Shown piece by piece: positions 41,250 through 52,749 of a DNA stretch of 64,000 bases. The notes beneath the pieces are model-generated. The model ran no database searches. It was not told the origin of the DNA and saw only the letters and a program-made list of their open reading frames with translations. Every line of letters begins with the position of its first letter. Position 1 is the first letter of the stretch. The position numbers and the translations under genes are program-made. Source of the DNA: Prorocentrum cordatum (lineage: Eukaryota; Sar; Dinophyceae; Prorocentrales; Prorocentraceae); contig CAUYUJ010020551.1 in the NCBI GenBank assembly GCA_963575745.1, forward strand, positions 90,001 to 154,000, read 5' to 3'.

Positions 41250-41710
41250 GGGTACCGCATGAGCGCTGCAGCAACCAACGTCAGCAGGGCAGCAATGTGT
41301 GCGGGAAAACCCTCGAGGACTATGTAGCTGGATCGCATAGGACATGTTGACACCTCTCTGCGATGGCTTCAACGCGGCCTCGACGTGCACCTCAAATCCT
41401 CGAAGACCCTGCGGGAACCACGTCTGGGGCATGTTGAGGCCCTCGAAGCGAGAGTCTCAACATGATGTCAACATGGCTTCAATGTGTACCCCAAGTCCTC
41501 GAGGACTATGTGGAACTTGCGTCTGGGGGATGTTGAGGCCCTCACCGCGAGTGCCTCCACGCGGCCTCAACGTGCACCCCAAGTCCTCGAGGACAATGCG
41601 GGAAGCCCACGTGGGGGATGCTGAGACCTTCGCCGCGAGGGCCTCGACGTGGCCTCATCGTGGGCGATGAATCCTACCGGGAATCACGTCTAGGGGGAGG
41701 CCCTCGCGGG
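41250..41710. repeat. Tandem repeat, 84-97 bp period, about five units
   Basis: CCTCGAGGAC or a close variant recurs at about 41314, 41398, 41495 and 41587, with a degenerate unit at about 41671. Units share GATGTTGAGGCCCTC, GCCTCAACGTGCACCCCAAG and GGGAACCACGTCTGGGG. It shows no gene content. Confidence 0.8.
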
Positions 41711-42119
41711 AAACGCCTCACATGGCCTGGCATGGGCCAGAAACCTTTCAGAGGCAACGCCGAGGTCCTCCCTTGCGGGCCTCGGCGCGGGCCCGAGTCC
41801 CCCGGGCAGCGTTTGCGTTGGCATGAACACTCGAAGCTGGACAAGCGAACGGGTGTATGGGGGGGCCCGCGACCCTCCAAAACGCCACCTCGGGGGGGGG
41901 TCCTTCAGTATCCTGCCGCTCTAGGTTGCCCAAAAATTCCCACGGGGACGCCACCGGATGTCTCCAGCAGAGCGGAAGACAGCCCAAACTAGACTTAAGA
42001 TTCCTCAAGATGGCCCCGACCCCCCCCGGAGAGAGCATAAACACTGAACATTCTGAGTGCTTCAGATGTTCTTGGCCCGTCCCAGGTGTTTCTTCTGGGA
42101 TGTCCAAGCGCTGCTTCAA

Positions 42120-43260
42120 CACAGCCCCGGGAGCCCCCCGAGATTGTCCAAGACGGCCCCAAGGCCACCCCCCTGACAAAATCCCAGATCGCCCAACATT
42201 AGATGGCCAAGCGAGTTCACAAGATGGTCCCTATACTGCCTCCAAGAGGTCCAAGATGGGCCCCCAAGCCAAGATGGGCCCTGGAGGTCCCTACATTAAC
42301 GAAGGTAACGCAAAGGTGGTGGGCCCAAAGGTCTCCCCAAATCCCCAAAGCCCAAGACGGCCTAACAATGTTCCACACCTGTCCCACTATAATAGCACGG
42401 ATGCTCAGCCTGGGGGGCCGACGGCAGAGGCCGCAGCCCTTTAGATCCGGCCGCTCCCGCCCTGCGGGTTGGGCCGTGCGAGACCTCTCTGACACAGTGT
42501 CTGGCACAGTCTTTGGCTCCCTTCTCCAGTGCCTGGTCAAAAACCTCCTGAAAATCCCTCCGAGGGGGCCCCACTCTGCCGCCGGCCCCACTCTGCCGCC
42601 GGCCCCCTTCAAGGTCTCAAACTGCCCGGGGACGACCCAAGGGCGCCCCAAGCCGGTCCCAGAGAGTCCAGAGCAGTCCAAGAGAGCCTCCAGACGGTTC
42701 CAGATCGCTCCAAGACGCCTAAGACGGCCTCCAGACGGCCCAAAACGCCTCCAAGACGGCCCAAGAGGGCTCCAAGAGCACCCCCAAGACAGCCCCGAGA
42801 AGCAAACATCATTGATTTTTCAATGGTTTTTGAAGGATTCTCACGTTCACGCCATTTCGGCTTACCCACGCTCCACGACGGCCCAAGAGGCCCCCAAGAT
42901 CGCCCCAGGACGGCCCAACAGGCCCCCAAGACGGCCCCAAGACGGCCCAAGAGGGCCCCAAGACCGCCCAAGAGGCCCCCGGGACGGCCCAAGAGGGGCC
43001 CCAGGATGGCCCCAAGAGGAGGCCCAGAAGGGGTACCCGAATGAACATGTCGAGCTTTCGGCTCAAGAGGTCCCCAGGAGGCCCTCAGCGGCCCCCTGGA
43101 GGCCCCCAACAAACCCCAAAAGAGCCCCAAGAGGCCCCAAGAGGGCCCCCAGAGGTCTCCAAGAAGCCCCTTGGAACGCTCCCAAGAGGCCCCTAAACTG
43201 CCCCGCAGATGCCCCCGAGAGCCCTCTCGAGAGACCCCAGGAAGCGTCCATGAGGACTCC
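42120..43260. repeat. CCAAGACGGCC array
   Basis: The array of 11-13 bp words is interrupted by a TGGTTTTTGAAGGATTCTCA-type AT-richer block at about 42820-42850 and by GGCCGCTCCCGCCCTGCGGG at about 42448. Long open frames on both strands are repeat readings. Confidence 0.8.
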
Positions 43261-43264
43261 GTCC

Positions 43265-44335
43265 GACCCAAAACCCAAGCACGGTGGCGGGATGGGCCGA
43301 CGGCTATTTGATCCGCCGCCCCCTGCTTGCAGGGGTGCACGGCGTGCTGGACGTTTCAGGTTCTGGTTTTGGTTCTTTTTCTAAAAGAACTCCCCAGTGG
43401 GCTTCGGCCCGTCCCGCCGGCCACCCGTAATTTTCTCAAAATCCGTCTGTCAATGCCTTTGTTGCCCCAACTTGGCCCAAGATGGCCTCCAAGACGGCCA
43501 AGATGGCCCAAGATGGCCTCCAAGATGCCTCCCAGACGGCCAAGATGGCCTCCAAGACGGGTAAGATGGCTCCAAGATGCCTCCAAGACGGCCCAAGATG
43601 CCCTCCAAGACGGCCAAGATGGCCCCAAGATGCCTCCAAGATGGCCCAAGAGGCCTCCAAGACGTTCTCCAGGAGAGCCCGAAGAGGCCAAAATCATTGG
43701 TTTTCCTTAGGTTTTTGAAGGTTTTTTGCGTTTTCTTCTTTTCGGCCTTCCGACGGCCCAAGAGGCCCCCAAGATCGCCCAAGAGGCCTCCAAGAAGGCC
43801 CTATGACGGCCCAAGGGCCCCCCAAGACGGCCCCAAGAGCGCCCCAAGACGGCCCAAGAGGCCTCCAAGACGCCCAACATGGCCTCCAAGACGGCCCTGA
43901 AGCGCCCCAAGAGGGCCCCAAGACGGCCCAGAGAGGCCCCCAAGACGGCTCCAGACGGCGTCAGACGGACCAGGAACGCCCTAAGACGGCCAAAGAGACC
44001 CCCAGGAAGCCCCCAAAGGCCCCCAAGAGGCCCAAGGAGGCCCCCAAGATGCCTCCAAGAGGCCTCGAAGAGGCCCCCAAGAAGCCCCCAACAGACCCCA
44101 AGGGTGCCCCAAGAGACTCCTAACAACCCTCATCCTCCTACTCTATTTCTTCCTCTTCCTCTTCCTGTTCATAATCATTCTCTCCCATGTGTTCCCCGAA
44201 AGCTTTCCAAACCGACTCGGGGAACTCATGGTCCGATAGCTTGGCCAAGCTCTAGTCCAACTTTCGGCCACATCGGCGTTTCCAAAAAGGCAGGGGGCGG
44301 CGGTGATTCGCCGTAGGCGTCTTCGATAGCTGGCA
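43265..44335. repeat. Composite repeat, copy A (about 1.07 kb)
   Basis: The copy starts with GGTGGCGGGATGGGCCGACG and a GGTTTTGGTTC / AAAGAACTCCCC module, continues with CCAAGATGGCC arrays around a TTTTTGAAGG block (43710), and ends with a hairpin around TTCCCCGAAAGCTTTCCAAA (44192-44232) and a GGGGGCGGCGGTGATTCGCC hairpin (44303). The same order recurs at 52.75-53.77 kb, so this is a dispersed composite element rather than simple satellite. Confidence 0.7.
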
Positions 44336-44339
44336 TACG

Positions 44340-46160
44340 CGCCGCGTCACGACTTTCGATGCTGCGCACCTCTTCGAAAAACTCCCAGGGAGCGGCCGGT
44401 GATGCGCCGCCGGCGTCCTCGATCCGACCGCTCCCGCCCTGCGGGCTGGGCCGTCTGACAAAGTGCCTCGTAGGATCCGCCTGGGTCTGGTCAACATCTC
44501 CCCTGAAGTTCTTCCTATGGGCCTCCACTCTGTCGGCGGTCCCTCGCAGACCCCCCCAAGTCGACGCTTCCAAGAAATCTCCAGGGCCCCAAGACGACCC
44601 CAAAGAGCCCCAAGACGGCCCCAAAAAGGGTTCAAGAAGGCTCCACGTCGCCGACAGACCGCCCCAAGACGCCCAAGATGGCCTTGAGGACGGTCCACGT
44701 GGCCCTCAAGACGCCCCAGGCGGGCTTCAAGAGGCCTTCCAAGAAGGCCCCGAAAGGCAAACATCGATCCATTCCTATATATGGGAAAACGTCTACTTCT
44801 AGCATGTGCGACCTTTAGGATTCTGAGCGTCCACGACGGCTCTGGAGGCGCCCAAGATCGCCCAAGACCCCCTTTGACGTTAACGGATCCAGGGCCCAAA
44901 GACGACTCAAGAGAGCCCCCAGACGGCCCCCAAGTCAGTCCGAAAGAGCTCCGAGTCAGCGACAGATCGCTCCAAGCCGCAAGACGGCCCACGAAGCCCC
45001 GAAGACGCCAGAAGAGAGCCTCCAGATGCTTTCCAAGACGGCCTCACGAAGCAAAATACGTTCCATTCCTTCAGGAAGACGTGCGTTTTGAGCGTGTGCG
45101 ACTTTTGGACCCTCAGAATGTACACGACGAGCCTACAAGCCCCCACGATCGCCCGAAGATCGCCCCAGAGAACCCGAAGAGGGCCCCAAGACGTGCCAAG
45201 ACGGCCCCAAGACGGTCCAAGACGCGCCGAAGACGGCCCTTGATGGCTCCAAGCGAGCCCTGGAGCCAAAACTCGAAATTACATTTCCAGCTTCCTGCCC
45301 AAACGGAACCTCCCAGACCGCCAGCTGGCCTCCAAGAAGCCCCCGAAAAGACCCAACAAACGCCCCAAGAGGCCCCCAGACTGCGCGCAAGAGCCCCGAA
45401 AGAGTCTTCAAAACTGTCTCCAAAAGACTACCGACCAAATGCGTCAAACTCCCAGGGGGCGGCCGGTGATGCGCCGCCGGCCTTCTCGATTCACATCTGG
45501 ACTGCGAAGCACGTCCGAGAGACGGGCGTGTTCTGGTAGATCCAGGATGATTCGCCCTTGTGTAACTCGAATCTCCCTCAACCCCCCTCGGGGCTCGCCC
45601 TGTGCAATGCTGCCGCCCCCCCGCAGCCCGAGGAAGTTCTCGATGTAGGGTCCCGCAAGTTCGTTGAGGCTCTGGGTGGCTCCAAGATGGCCTTCGATAC
45701 CCCCCACATGGCTGCTTTTCGGGCTTCTGCAATTCTGGCTTCCACGAACCCCACTCGGGCTTCCGCTAGCCCAAGACGGCCCCAGAGGCTCCTGGAACCA
45801 CCCTAGAACGGCCCAAGAAGAAGCCTTCAACAACGCCACGAGATGGCTTAAGAGGGCCCCAACAGCTCCCAAGGCAGCCCAAGAAGCCTCCTATACTGAC
45901 CAAAAGGTCCCCAAGGAGGCCCCAAGAGGAACCCTAAACGGGGAACTCGAATTAGCCTTTCGAGCCGTTCCCTCCAAGGTGGCCCCAACATGCCCCAGGA
46001 AGCTACCAAGATGTCCCCAAAACGCTGGCAAAACATCCCAAGCTGGAAGCCATTCCCGCCAACATGATCCCAAGACCCCATAGAGGCCCCACAAGAGGCC
46101 CCAAGACCCACACAGGTGGGTTACAAAGGCACCCAAGAGCCACACAAGAAGCCCCGCAAG
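44340..46160. repeat. CCAAGACGGCC arrays with hairpin modules
   Basis: Arrays at about 44570-45400 and 45760-46160 alternate with short modules containing GGCCGGTGATGCGCCGCCGG (about 44393 and 45457) and, at 44425, CCGCTCCCGCCCTGCGGGCT. AT-richer spacers occur at about 44775-44840 and 45060-45130. No exon is recognised. Confidence 0.75.
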
Positions 46161-47000
46161 ATCCCCTCGAATGACCCAATTCCTGTGGAACGCAACCCAG
46201 GCGCAGAGGCGAGATGGGTCGATGACCACCAGATTTCTGCCCTCGCATGAGATCCACCACTGCCCTTTGCCCAATTCCCCTTCCGCCTCTCGCGCCCGAA
46301 CTGTCCGCTTCTGAGAATCGGCGGCACAGGCCGTACGGCCCTTGCAATCGAATGTACTTGCGCGACGGAAGCATTTCTCGAAATTCCGTCTGGCATTTCT
46401 CAACTTTCTGGCCGTGCACGGCTTTCGCGCACTCAGAAATAAAGAACTGTGCCAAGAGGGCCTCAAGACGGGCACGATATTTTTCGAAGACGGCCGGACA
46501 CCGGCCAAAGAGGGGAAGAACGGAAGAACAGGGATCCAAGACCGTCCCAGAGGGCCACTCCAGGAGCTGAGTTGAAGCACTTCCCATTGTATTCTCAACA
46601 TCCACTATCGACCGCTAGTGCCTTGCGCTGAGGGCGTTCCTGCGGATCCCTGCTCCTGTGTTCCCCTAGTCGTTGCGGGAACAGGTGGGGGCTCATTGCT
46701 GGCTGCGGAATGACATTGTCCTGCAACTCGCTTCTCTTACATTGAACGCTACACCCTGTCGCGCACACCACTTATTCCATGAATGCTATTGGAATGTCTG
46801 GCCACACAAGGAGTGCCCCAAAGACGGGGGGCGGAGGTGACTCCCCGTAGGCGTTCTCGAGGACAACAACGTATAAATTTGACAACCTAGATCGCATGCA
46901 GCATCGATACCGGAAGAAAACGCTATCCGACTCCCCCTGCGAGGGCCCCTTTCTGTGCACGCTATCCGCTGCCAAGGCTGGTTCGGTCCACGCTATCCCC
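46161..47000. other. Unassigned DNA with coding-like pieces
   Basis: The minus strand reads SARKPCTARKLRNARRNFEK near 46450-46390 and EAEGELGKGQWWISCEGRNL near 46290-46230, which look protein-like but match no family I recognise, and frames break often. A GGGCGGAGGTGACTCCCCGT hairpin module lies near 46828. Confidence 0.3.
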
Positions 47001-47011
47001 AAGGCGGGGGG

Positions 47012-50000
47012 TTAGCGTGTCATGAGCTGGCCGCCAGCGCCACGTGTCACGCTATCTTTCCAACGCCAACCGTACGTTATAATCCTTCCCTCGAGTCCTG
47101 GCGAACCCGCGCCCCGCCGGGGGGCCACCGCTGGTCGCCCGGCAGCGCCAGCTGCCAGGTTGTGCAGGGAATCGTGGGATGCGGAGCGGCGCCGCGGTGG
47201 CTCCCCCGCACTGGCCCGAGCACTGGCGCGCGCCCGCGATGCGCTCGGCGGCGCTGCTGCGGGTGGCAGGGCCGACAGGGGCGAATCCAGCAGCTGGGTC
47301 AGCAGCTCCTGTCCCAGCGACCCTCCCTGGGCGCCCCCTGCGGCGGCGCAGGCGCGCAGCAGCGCGCCTGCGAGGCGGAGGTATGCCATCCAGAGCCGCA
47401 GCCGCGCTGGCGGTTGCAGCCCGTCTGCCTCGCTGCAGAGGTGGGCCTTGAGAGCCGCAAGGGCCGGCCCGACCACCCGAAAGGCCTGCTGCGGCAACGC
47501 CAGGCCGCCCCCGCCGCACCGCAGGTAGGAGGCCAGCAGCTGCAGCAGCAGTGCCAGCCGGCCCTCGCGCCAGGTCACCTCGTCTTCACTCTGAGCACGG
47601 CGCAGGCCCATGAAAGCCTGCGACAGGGCGCGCTCTGCGTGCGTCAGGAAAGGGTCGGGGCCAAGCCGGACGTGCCACGCGGAGGCTGGCTGACCCGAGG
47701 ACTCGGCTGCCAGTTGGGACAGAGGCGGCACAGGCGGTGCTGGCGGCGGCGCTTCGAGCGCTGCCGAGCCCTCGGCAGGGCGCTGCGGTGTACGCCAACC
47801 CATCGCCAGGGCAGGGGACAGCTTGTCTGAGTGCAGCTCCTGCGTCCTCCGCGAGTGCGCGCCAAGAAACTGCCAGATGCATTCCGCGAGAGCGTCATCG
47901 ACGCAGACGCACACGTCCTCAGCGCTGCCTCGTAGAGACGTAGGCGCGCCACAGGCGCATCGTCGCGAGGCGCCGCTGCGCCGCAAGCGCTCCTGAAGCT
48001 GCGCCACCCGCCTCAGCCTCTCCGGCGCCAGCCGCTGCTGCAGCCCGCCTAGTGCTGGGGACTCAGCAATCGCCGCCAGCTCCTCCGTCACATCGGCTGC
48101 AGGAAGTGCGCCGGGACTGGCGATGCGCTCGGGCTCGTCCTCGAAGGAGAAGGAGCAGGCCCCGGCGCGCGAGCAGGACCCCTGCAGCATGTCGAACAGC
48201 CTGCCCGCGGGGACGTGTGGGCCGAGCAAGCGCGCTGAGGTCCCCGCGCCGACGCCGACGCACAGCCGCTCCAGCACCAGGCACGCGTGCAGCCGCGCCC
48301 CTCGGGTGGCCGCTGCGGGCGCCGGGCTGGCGGAGAGGTCGGCGCTGTCCCTCGGCGATCTGGAGGACGGGTGTGCGCCGCCGCCGCTCGCCGACAGCGC
48401 GAGCATGCCAGAGGCTCCGCTCAGCACCCTGCGGCGCCCCGAGTCGAACGGGCCCGCCGCCGTGGCGAAGCGTGCCGAGCGTGACGGCGAGCCGACTGGG
48501 GAATCCTTCGGCACTGCGGGCTCCCTCGACGGGGAGTCCTGTCAACGGCGCGCGCGCAAAGGGGTGGCGCGAGAGTCGCTGCACTTTGAGAAGGTGGGGG
48601 GCTCCTTAGAATGCCTCCCTGCTTCGAAGAAGCCTCTGTGCCCTTCTAAGACCCCCCCCCCGCCTTGCCAGCAGGCCGCCCCTTCTCGCCACCCCTTGCG
48701 CGTGCCGCCAAGGTCCTGTAACGGCCTCTCCGTGGGCTTCTTGTCGGCGGCCGGCCCCGTGGCGGGGCGGATGGAGTCCATGACGGCCTCCTGCACCTGC
48801 AGCTCCTGCTTGTGCTTGACCAAGTCGCTCAAGTCCATCAACAGGCAGGCCTCGCCGAGCGTCTTGGCAAGCTCATCCGCCTGCCGCTTGACCTGCTTCT
48901 CTGGGTCGCCCTTGAGGGTCATCGTGACCGGCACCTGCGCAGCGCCAGGCGCATGAGGATGCTGTGATCCTGGCGGCGCGGCCGCGGACGGCGCGCTGGC
49001 GCAGCCCCACATGAAGCCCAGCCCCATGAGCGGTGCCGACAAGCTGTTCGCGACATTGGAGAGCAAGCTGGAACGGCTGCTGCCGCTCACTGGCGGCGAG
49101 GGCGCGCGGCCGGAGAAACCGATGCCGGAGCCGCCGCCCCTGACCGCGCCAGGGGTCGCCGGCTGCCCTGGCGGCGTCCGTGCCGTTCGGCGGCTCTTCA
49201 GGCGCCGCGACGAGCGCGTCATGGATGGGGTCGGGGCGCCCTCGTGGCCGCCCGTCGCCGGGCCCCCGACCACCGCGGCCAGGTCCAAGTTCAGAGGCGG
49301 GACTCGGACCTTCCGCGAGTGGACGGCCGCTGGCTGGAAGCTGCTGTCGCTGTGGGCCGAGCTGCCTCGCCGCGGGCGCGACGTGGACCTCCCAGCAGCG
49401 GCGCTGTCCTCGTCACCGCGGCCGCTGGGGAAGCTGCCGCCCCTGGGGCTGCCGTCGGCCTGTTCGCCAAACTGGTGCTCGAAGTTGTCGAACGACGTGG
49501 CGCGGCACAGGGGGTCCCACAGCGACCACGACAGCTCGGCGCTCGAGGGACCGCCGCGCGCGCTCCTGCCGCTGCGTGCTCCCAGCAGCGACTCCGCCTC
49601 GGCGGGGTGGCCGAGGTCGGCAGGAGGCGACCCTCTGCGCAGGCCCTGCCGAGGCCCTTCGCTCGAAGAGGCTGCGCCCGCCTCGTCTGGGCCCCGCTCT
49701 GAGGCCTGCGGCGCGGCGAGCCGGAGGGCGCCGCCCGGGCCGCGCACATCGCCGCTCCGCAGTGGCCGTCCAGGCTGCAGCAGCTGGCAGTGCGCCTGGT
49801 TCTGGCGGCTCCTGCCTGCCTCGCGGCGGAGCGCGAGGAGCTCGTGCGCCTGCACGGCCACGCCGAACAGCACCTGCACGGCGTCGGTGCTCTTCAGTAG
49901 CCACTCCGCCAGCGCCGGCGAAGCGGCGGTCAGCAGTCCGAGCGCCACGAGGCTCGGGTGCCAGGTGGCTGGATTCTCCAGGTACCCGTTGCACACTCGC

Positions 50001-50257
50001 CAGACAAAAGGGCCAACCACCTGCGTCCTCTGGTCGCACAGCTCCGCCAGAACGTCGCACGCCAGCGTCGAGGCTTCGTCCAGCGTCGCCTCCAGGCCGC
50101 CCTCGGCTGCCCCGGAGCTCGGGGGCCCCAGCATCGCCGCCCCGCTGCGCGCCGAGAGCTCGCCCCGGCGCCCACAGGCCTCCGCAGAGCGCACCAGCTG
50201 CGAGAACAGCAGCTCGGTGGCACGCTCCAGGAAACCGCCAGGGAAAGGCTCAACGTC
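47012..50257 (-). CDS. Large unrecognised helical-repeat protein, two exons (partial)
   Basis: Exon 1 (50257-48716, 514 codons) follows acceptor GTCAGCAG|GACGTT and reads DVEPFPGGFLERATELLFSQ, ACDVLAELCDQRTQVVGPFV, a long Ser/Gly/Pro/Arg-rich stretch, and LGEACLLMDLSDLVKHKQEL. Exon 2 (48538 to about 47090, open to 47012) reads ERLRRVAQLQERLRRSGASR, ERALSQAFMGLRRAQSEDEV and ARLRLWMAYLRLAGALLRAC. Pairs of amphipathic helices suggest an ARM/HEAT-like scaffold. No catalytic motif is seen and I do not recognise the family. The gene continues upstream (left border is an acceptor) and probably downstream; a donor could lie at CTCGAGGGAAG|GATTAT near 47090. Confidence 0.6.
48539..48715 (-). mobile_element. 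Introner-like intron (177 bp) with terminal inverted repeats
   Basis: Exon 1 ends TTACAG|GACCTT and the acceptor reads TTGACAG|GACTCC, a GA-AG intron in phase 0 with ACAGGAC repeated at both borders. Its 5' end, GGCGGCACGCGCAAGGGGTG then GCGAGA, is inversely repeated at its 3' end (GGCGCGCGCGCAAAGGGGTG then GCGCGAGA in complement). The arms are about 26-28 bp. The direct repeat that supplies the AG|GA splice site, plus inverted termini, is the signature of introner transposition. Confidence 0.7.
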
Positions 50258-50288
50258 CTGCTGACCCTTTTCGTGGGGGAAAAACGTG

Positions 50289-50432
50289 TCCGTATCCGCG
50301 GCCTCTCGGGCCGGGCCCCTGGGCCGCGACCCCATGCGGATGCCCTGCACGGAACGTATCTGTGCGACCACGTATCCGCGGGATCGCGCCCCAGAATCCA
50401 GACCGCGAGGGCGCGGATACGGATAATTATGC
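50289..50432. mobile_element. Foldback element upstream of the helical-repeat exon
   Basis: TCCGTATCCGCGGCCTC at about 50290 is inversely repeated by GAGGGCGCGGATACGGA at about 50410-50428. It lies just beyond the acceptor of exon 1, so it probably forms part of the preceding intron. Confidence 0.5.
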
Positions 50433-50454
50433 TCGCCGCTCGTGACCTCCCTAG

Positions 50455-50565
50455 ATGGGTATATACGTGTGTGTATATATATGCATATCGATGTAGATAT
50501 ACACATATGTATGTACATATAGATAGATGTATGTTTGCGTATATACATACACATATGAATGTAGC
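50455..50565. repeat. TATA/TATG-rich microsatellite
   Basis: Alternating TATATG, ATACAC and TAGATG words form an AT-rich tract in otherwise GC-rich DNA, similar in style to 35.9 and 51.6-52.0 kb. Confidence 0.85.
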
Positions 50566-50683
50566 CCGCCTCCGCTGGCCGGGGCTGAAAAGGCGTGTGA
50601 GATGCTTGGCTGTACCCCTCCCCCTTTCCCCCTCCCCACAGAGCCTCCCAGAATCCACCGCCGCTCCACTGTCGTTTCGCCAT

Positions 50684-50972
50684 TTGACAGTGGGCGCCAC
50701 TGTCAACGGGGTGGGAGAAGAAGCTCGCCACTAACTTTGACAGTGCGGCCCACTGTCAACGGGGCCCACACACAGGCGCGCAGGCGCCATGGCCCCGCAT
50801 GCCAGTTGCAAAGCCAACTGACAGTGGGGCCCACTGTCGAATGCCCCTGGCCAGCAGCGTCGGGGGCCACCAGTCTCCATGTGACAGTGGAGCCCACTGT
50901 CAGATTGCGCAGTTTGGGGGGCGCAAGTCGCTTCGCGGGAGCCTCTTTGACAGTGGCGCCCACCGTCACATT
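50684..50972. repeat. Array of five palindromes with unique spacers
   Basis: A 20-23 bp palindrome with arms TTGACAGTGG and CCACTGTCAA around a 2-5 base centre occurs at about 50684, 50737, 50819, 50882 and 50949. Intervals are 53, 82, 63 and 67 bp. Spacers of roughly 30-60 bp are unrelated to one another. A half-copy (CCACTGTC) lies at 50667. The centres differ (GCG, CGGCC, GGG, AG, CGC) while the arms are conserved, as expected if the pairing is what matters, or if these are tiny inverted-repeat insertions. Confidence 0.85.
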
Positions 50973-51004
50973 GAGCAAAAAGGGGGGGCCGCGTGAGGCC
51001 CCCA

Positions 51005-51039
51005 ATGTGTGTGTGTGTGTGTGTGTGTGGTTGTGTGTG

Positions 51040-51071
<32 letters not shown>

Positions 51072-51118
51072 CGTGTGTGTGTGTGTGTGCGTGTGTGTGT
51101 GTGTGTGTGTGAAATTGA
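51005..51118. repeat. (GT)n microsatellite
   Basis: About 110 bp of TG repeats with GC interruptions. Frames reading CVCVCV or THTHTH are artefacts. Confidence 0.95.
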
Positions 51119-51164
51119 ATATCTGTGCTGTATATGTGTGTCTGTCCGCCGACACCCGCTCGCC

Positions 51165-51525
51165 GGCCTCTCGGGCGCCTCTTGGGCCATCTTGAGGCGA
51201 TCTCGGGGGCCTCTTCGGCCGTGTCGGGCGCTCTGGCGACCGAGACGCCGAGTATGCGAAACTTGCACCAACACCGCAGGCCAACCAATAATTGTTGCCT
51301 TCCAGGGGCCTCTTGGAAGTCGTCTTCGGGCTCCCTTTGTCCATCTGGGGAGATCGTTGGGCCGTCGAGTGGCTATCTTGGGCCCATCTTGGGCCATCTT
51401 GGGCCCGTCGTGGCCGTCTGGGGGCGCTCGTCGGGCCCTTCTGACGTCTCCTAGGGCCCTCCAGGGTCGTCTTGGGGCAATCTGGGGCCGTCTTGGGCCC
51501 TCCTGGGGCACTCCAGACTCAGGCT
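51165..51525. repeat. CCAAGACGGCC-type array, inverse orientation
   Basis: GGGCCATCTTGG and GGGGCCGTCTTGG words on the plus strand are the complement of the family seen elsewhere. This array is therefore inverted relative to those at 42-46 and 52-53.6 kb. Confidence 0.75.
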
Positions 51526-51589
51526 CCCTGCACGGTCAGTTTTCTAGGTGCCCTCCTGAGGCGCTCCAGTTGTGCCAGGTCAGTTTTCT

Positions 51590-52000
51590 ATGTGTACCGG
51601 TACTCATTATATTAGTACAGCTACCATATTTGCATTTGTATATACATGTGTATATATATAAGGTATAGGCATATGCATTTGTAGTTCTAGACATACATAC
51701 ATATACACATATATATATGTATATAGATGTATATATATATGTATTTACATATACAATTGTGGATGCGTATGTATGCGTATATGCATAAGCCCAGGCAGCT
51801 GGATTTGTTATATGCTACATGTATAGGTACACGCATATGTATATGTAACGGTGTTTGTGTATGTGTGTCTGTATGTATATACGTATGTCTGTATGTATGG
51901 TGTTGCATGTATGAATAGGCATGTATGTTTGCATGCATGTATGTAGCTACATAGTTTATATGTACAATAAGTGCTTATATATGATACAAACATACGTTTA
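51590..52000. repeat. AT-rich TATG/TACA microsatellite
   Basis: About 400 bp of ATACATATAC, TATGTATG and related words. No gene was found. It is the most AT-rich part of the window. Confidence 0.85.
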
Positions 52001-52149
52001 TCCAGGACACGGAGTGGGCGTGTCCTCAGGTCCTATCAATATCCTCTAAGCGTCAGTCCTCGCTCCTGAGGAGTCCTTGAAGGGTTCGAAGTTCGGAGCC
52101 TCGCTCCAGGGCCAAATCTTCAGGGGCTTGTTGCGTCTTGTCGCGTGAC

Positions 52150-52720
52150 CGTTTCGGACCTACGAGGGCCCCAAGACGGGCCAAGAGGGCTTCAAGAAGC
52201 CCCCAAGATCGTCCAAGAGGGCCCGAGTCGCCGAACTATCGTTCCAAGACGCCCAAGATGGCCACCAGACGGCCCCACGAGGACCCCAAGATGCCAACAT
52301 CAGGTATTTTCCGTAGGTTTTTGAAGGATTTGGGTGTCCTCGACTTCTCGGCTTCCCGACGCTCCCTGATGGCCCTTGACGCCCCCAAGACCATCCTAAG
52401 GCAGCCCAAGAGGCCGCCATGAGGGCCCCGAAACGGCCCAAGAGAGCCCGAAGACGGCCCAAGAGGCGCCCAAGACGGCCCCAACAGGAGCCCCAGAGAG
52501 GGAACACGAACAGAGAGCGCGAGCCTTCCGCCCCAAGAGGCCCTCAGGAGGCCCCAAGAGGCCCCCACGCGGTCCCAAGAGGCCCTCAGAAGAGGCCCCC
52601 AAGAGGCCCAAAAAGAGGCCCCCAAGAGGAGGCCCAAAAGAGGACCCAAGAGGCCCCCAAACTGCTTCCAAGAGGCGTCCAAACCGCCTTCAAGAGGCCC
52701 CCGAGTTGCCTCCCACGAGA
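52150..52720. repeat. CCAAGACGGCC array
   Basis: Arrays of 11-13 bp words surround a TAGGTTTTTGAAGGATTTGG block at about 52313. They lead into composite copy B. Confidence 0.8.
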
Positions 52721-52749
52721 TCCCGACGAACACCAAAATGGCTTCCCAC

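Noticed and set aside
50684-50972. CRISPR array
   Set aside because: The repeats are short palindromes with variable centres and uneven spacing, there are no cas genes, and the surroundings are eukaryotic.
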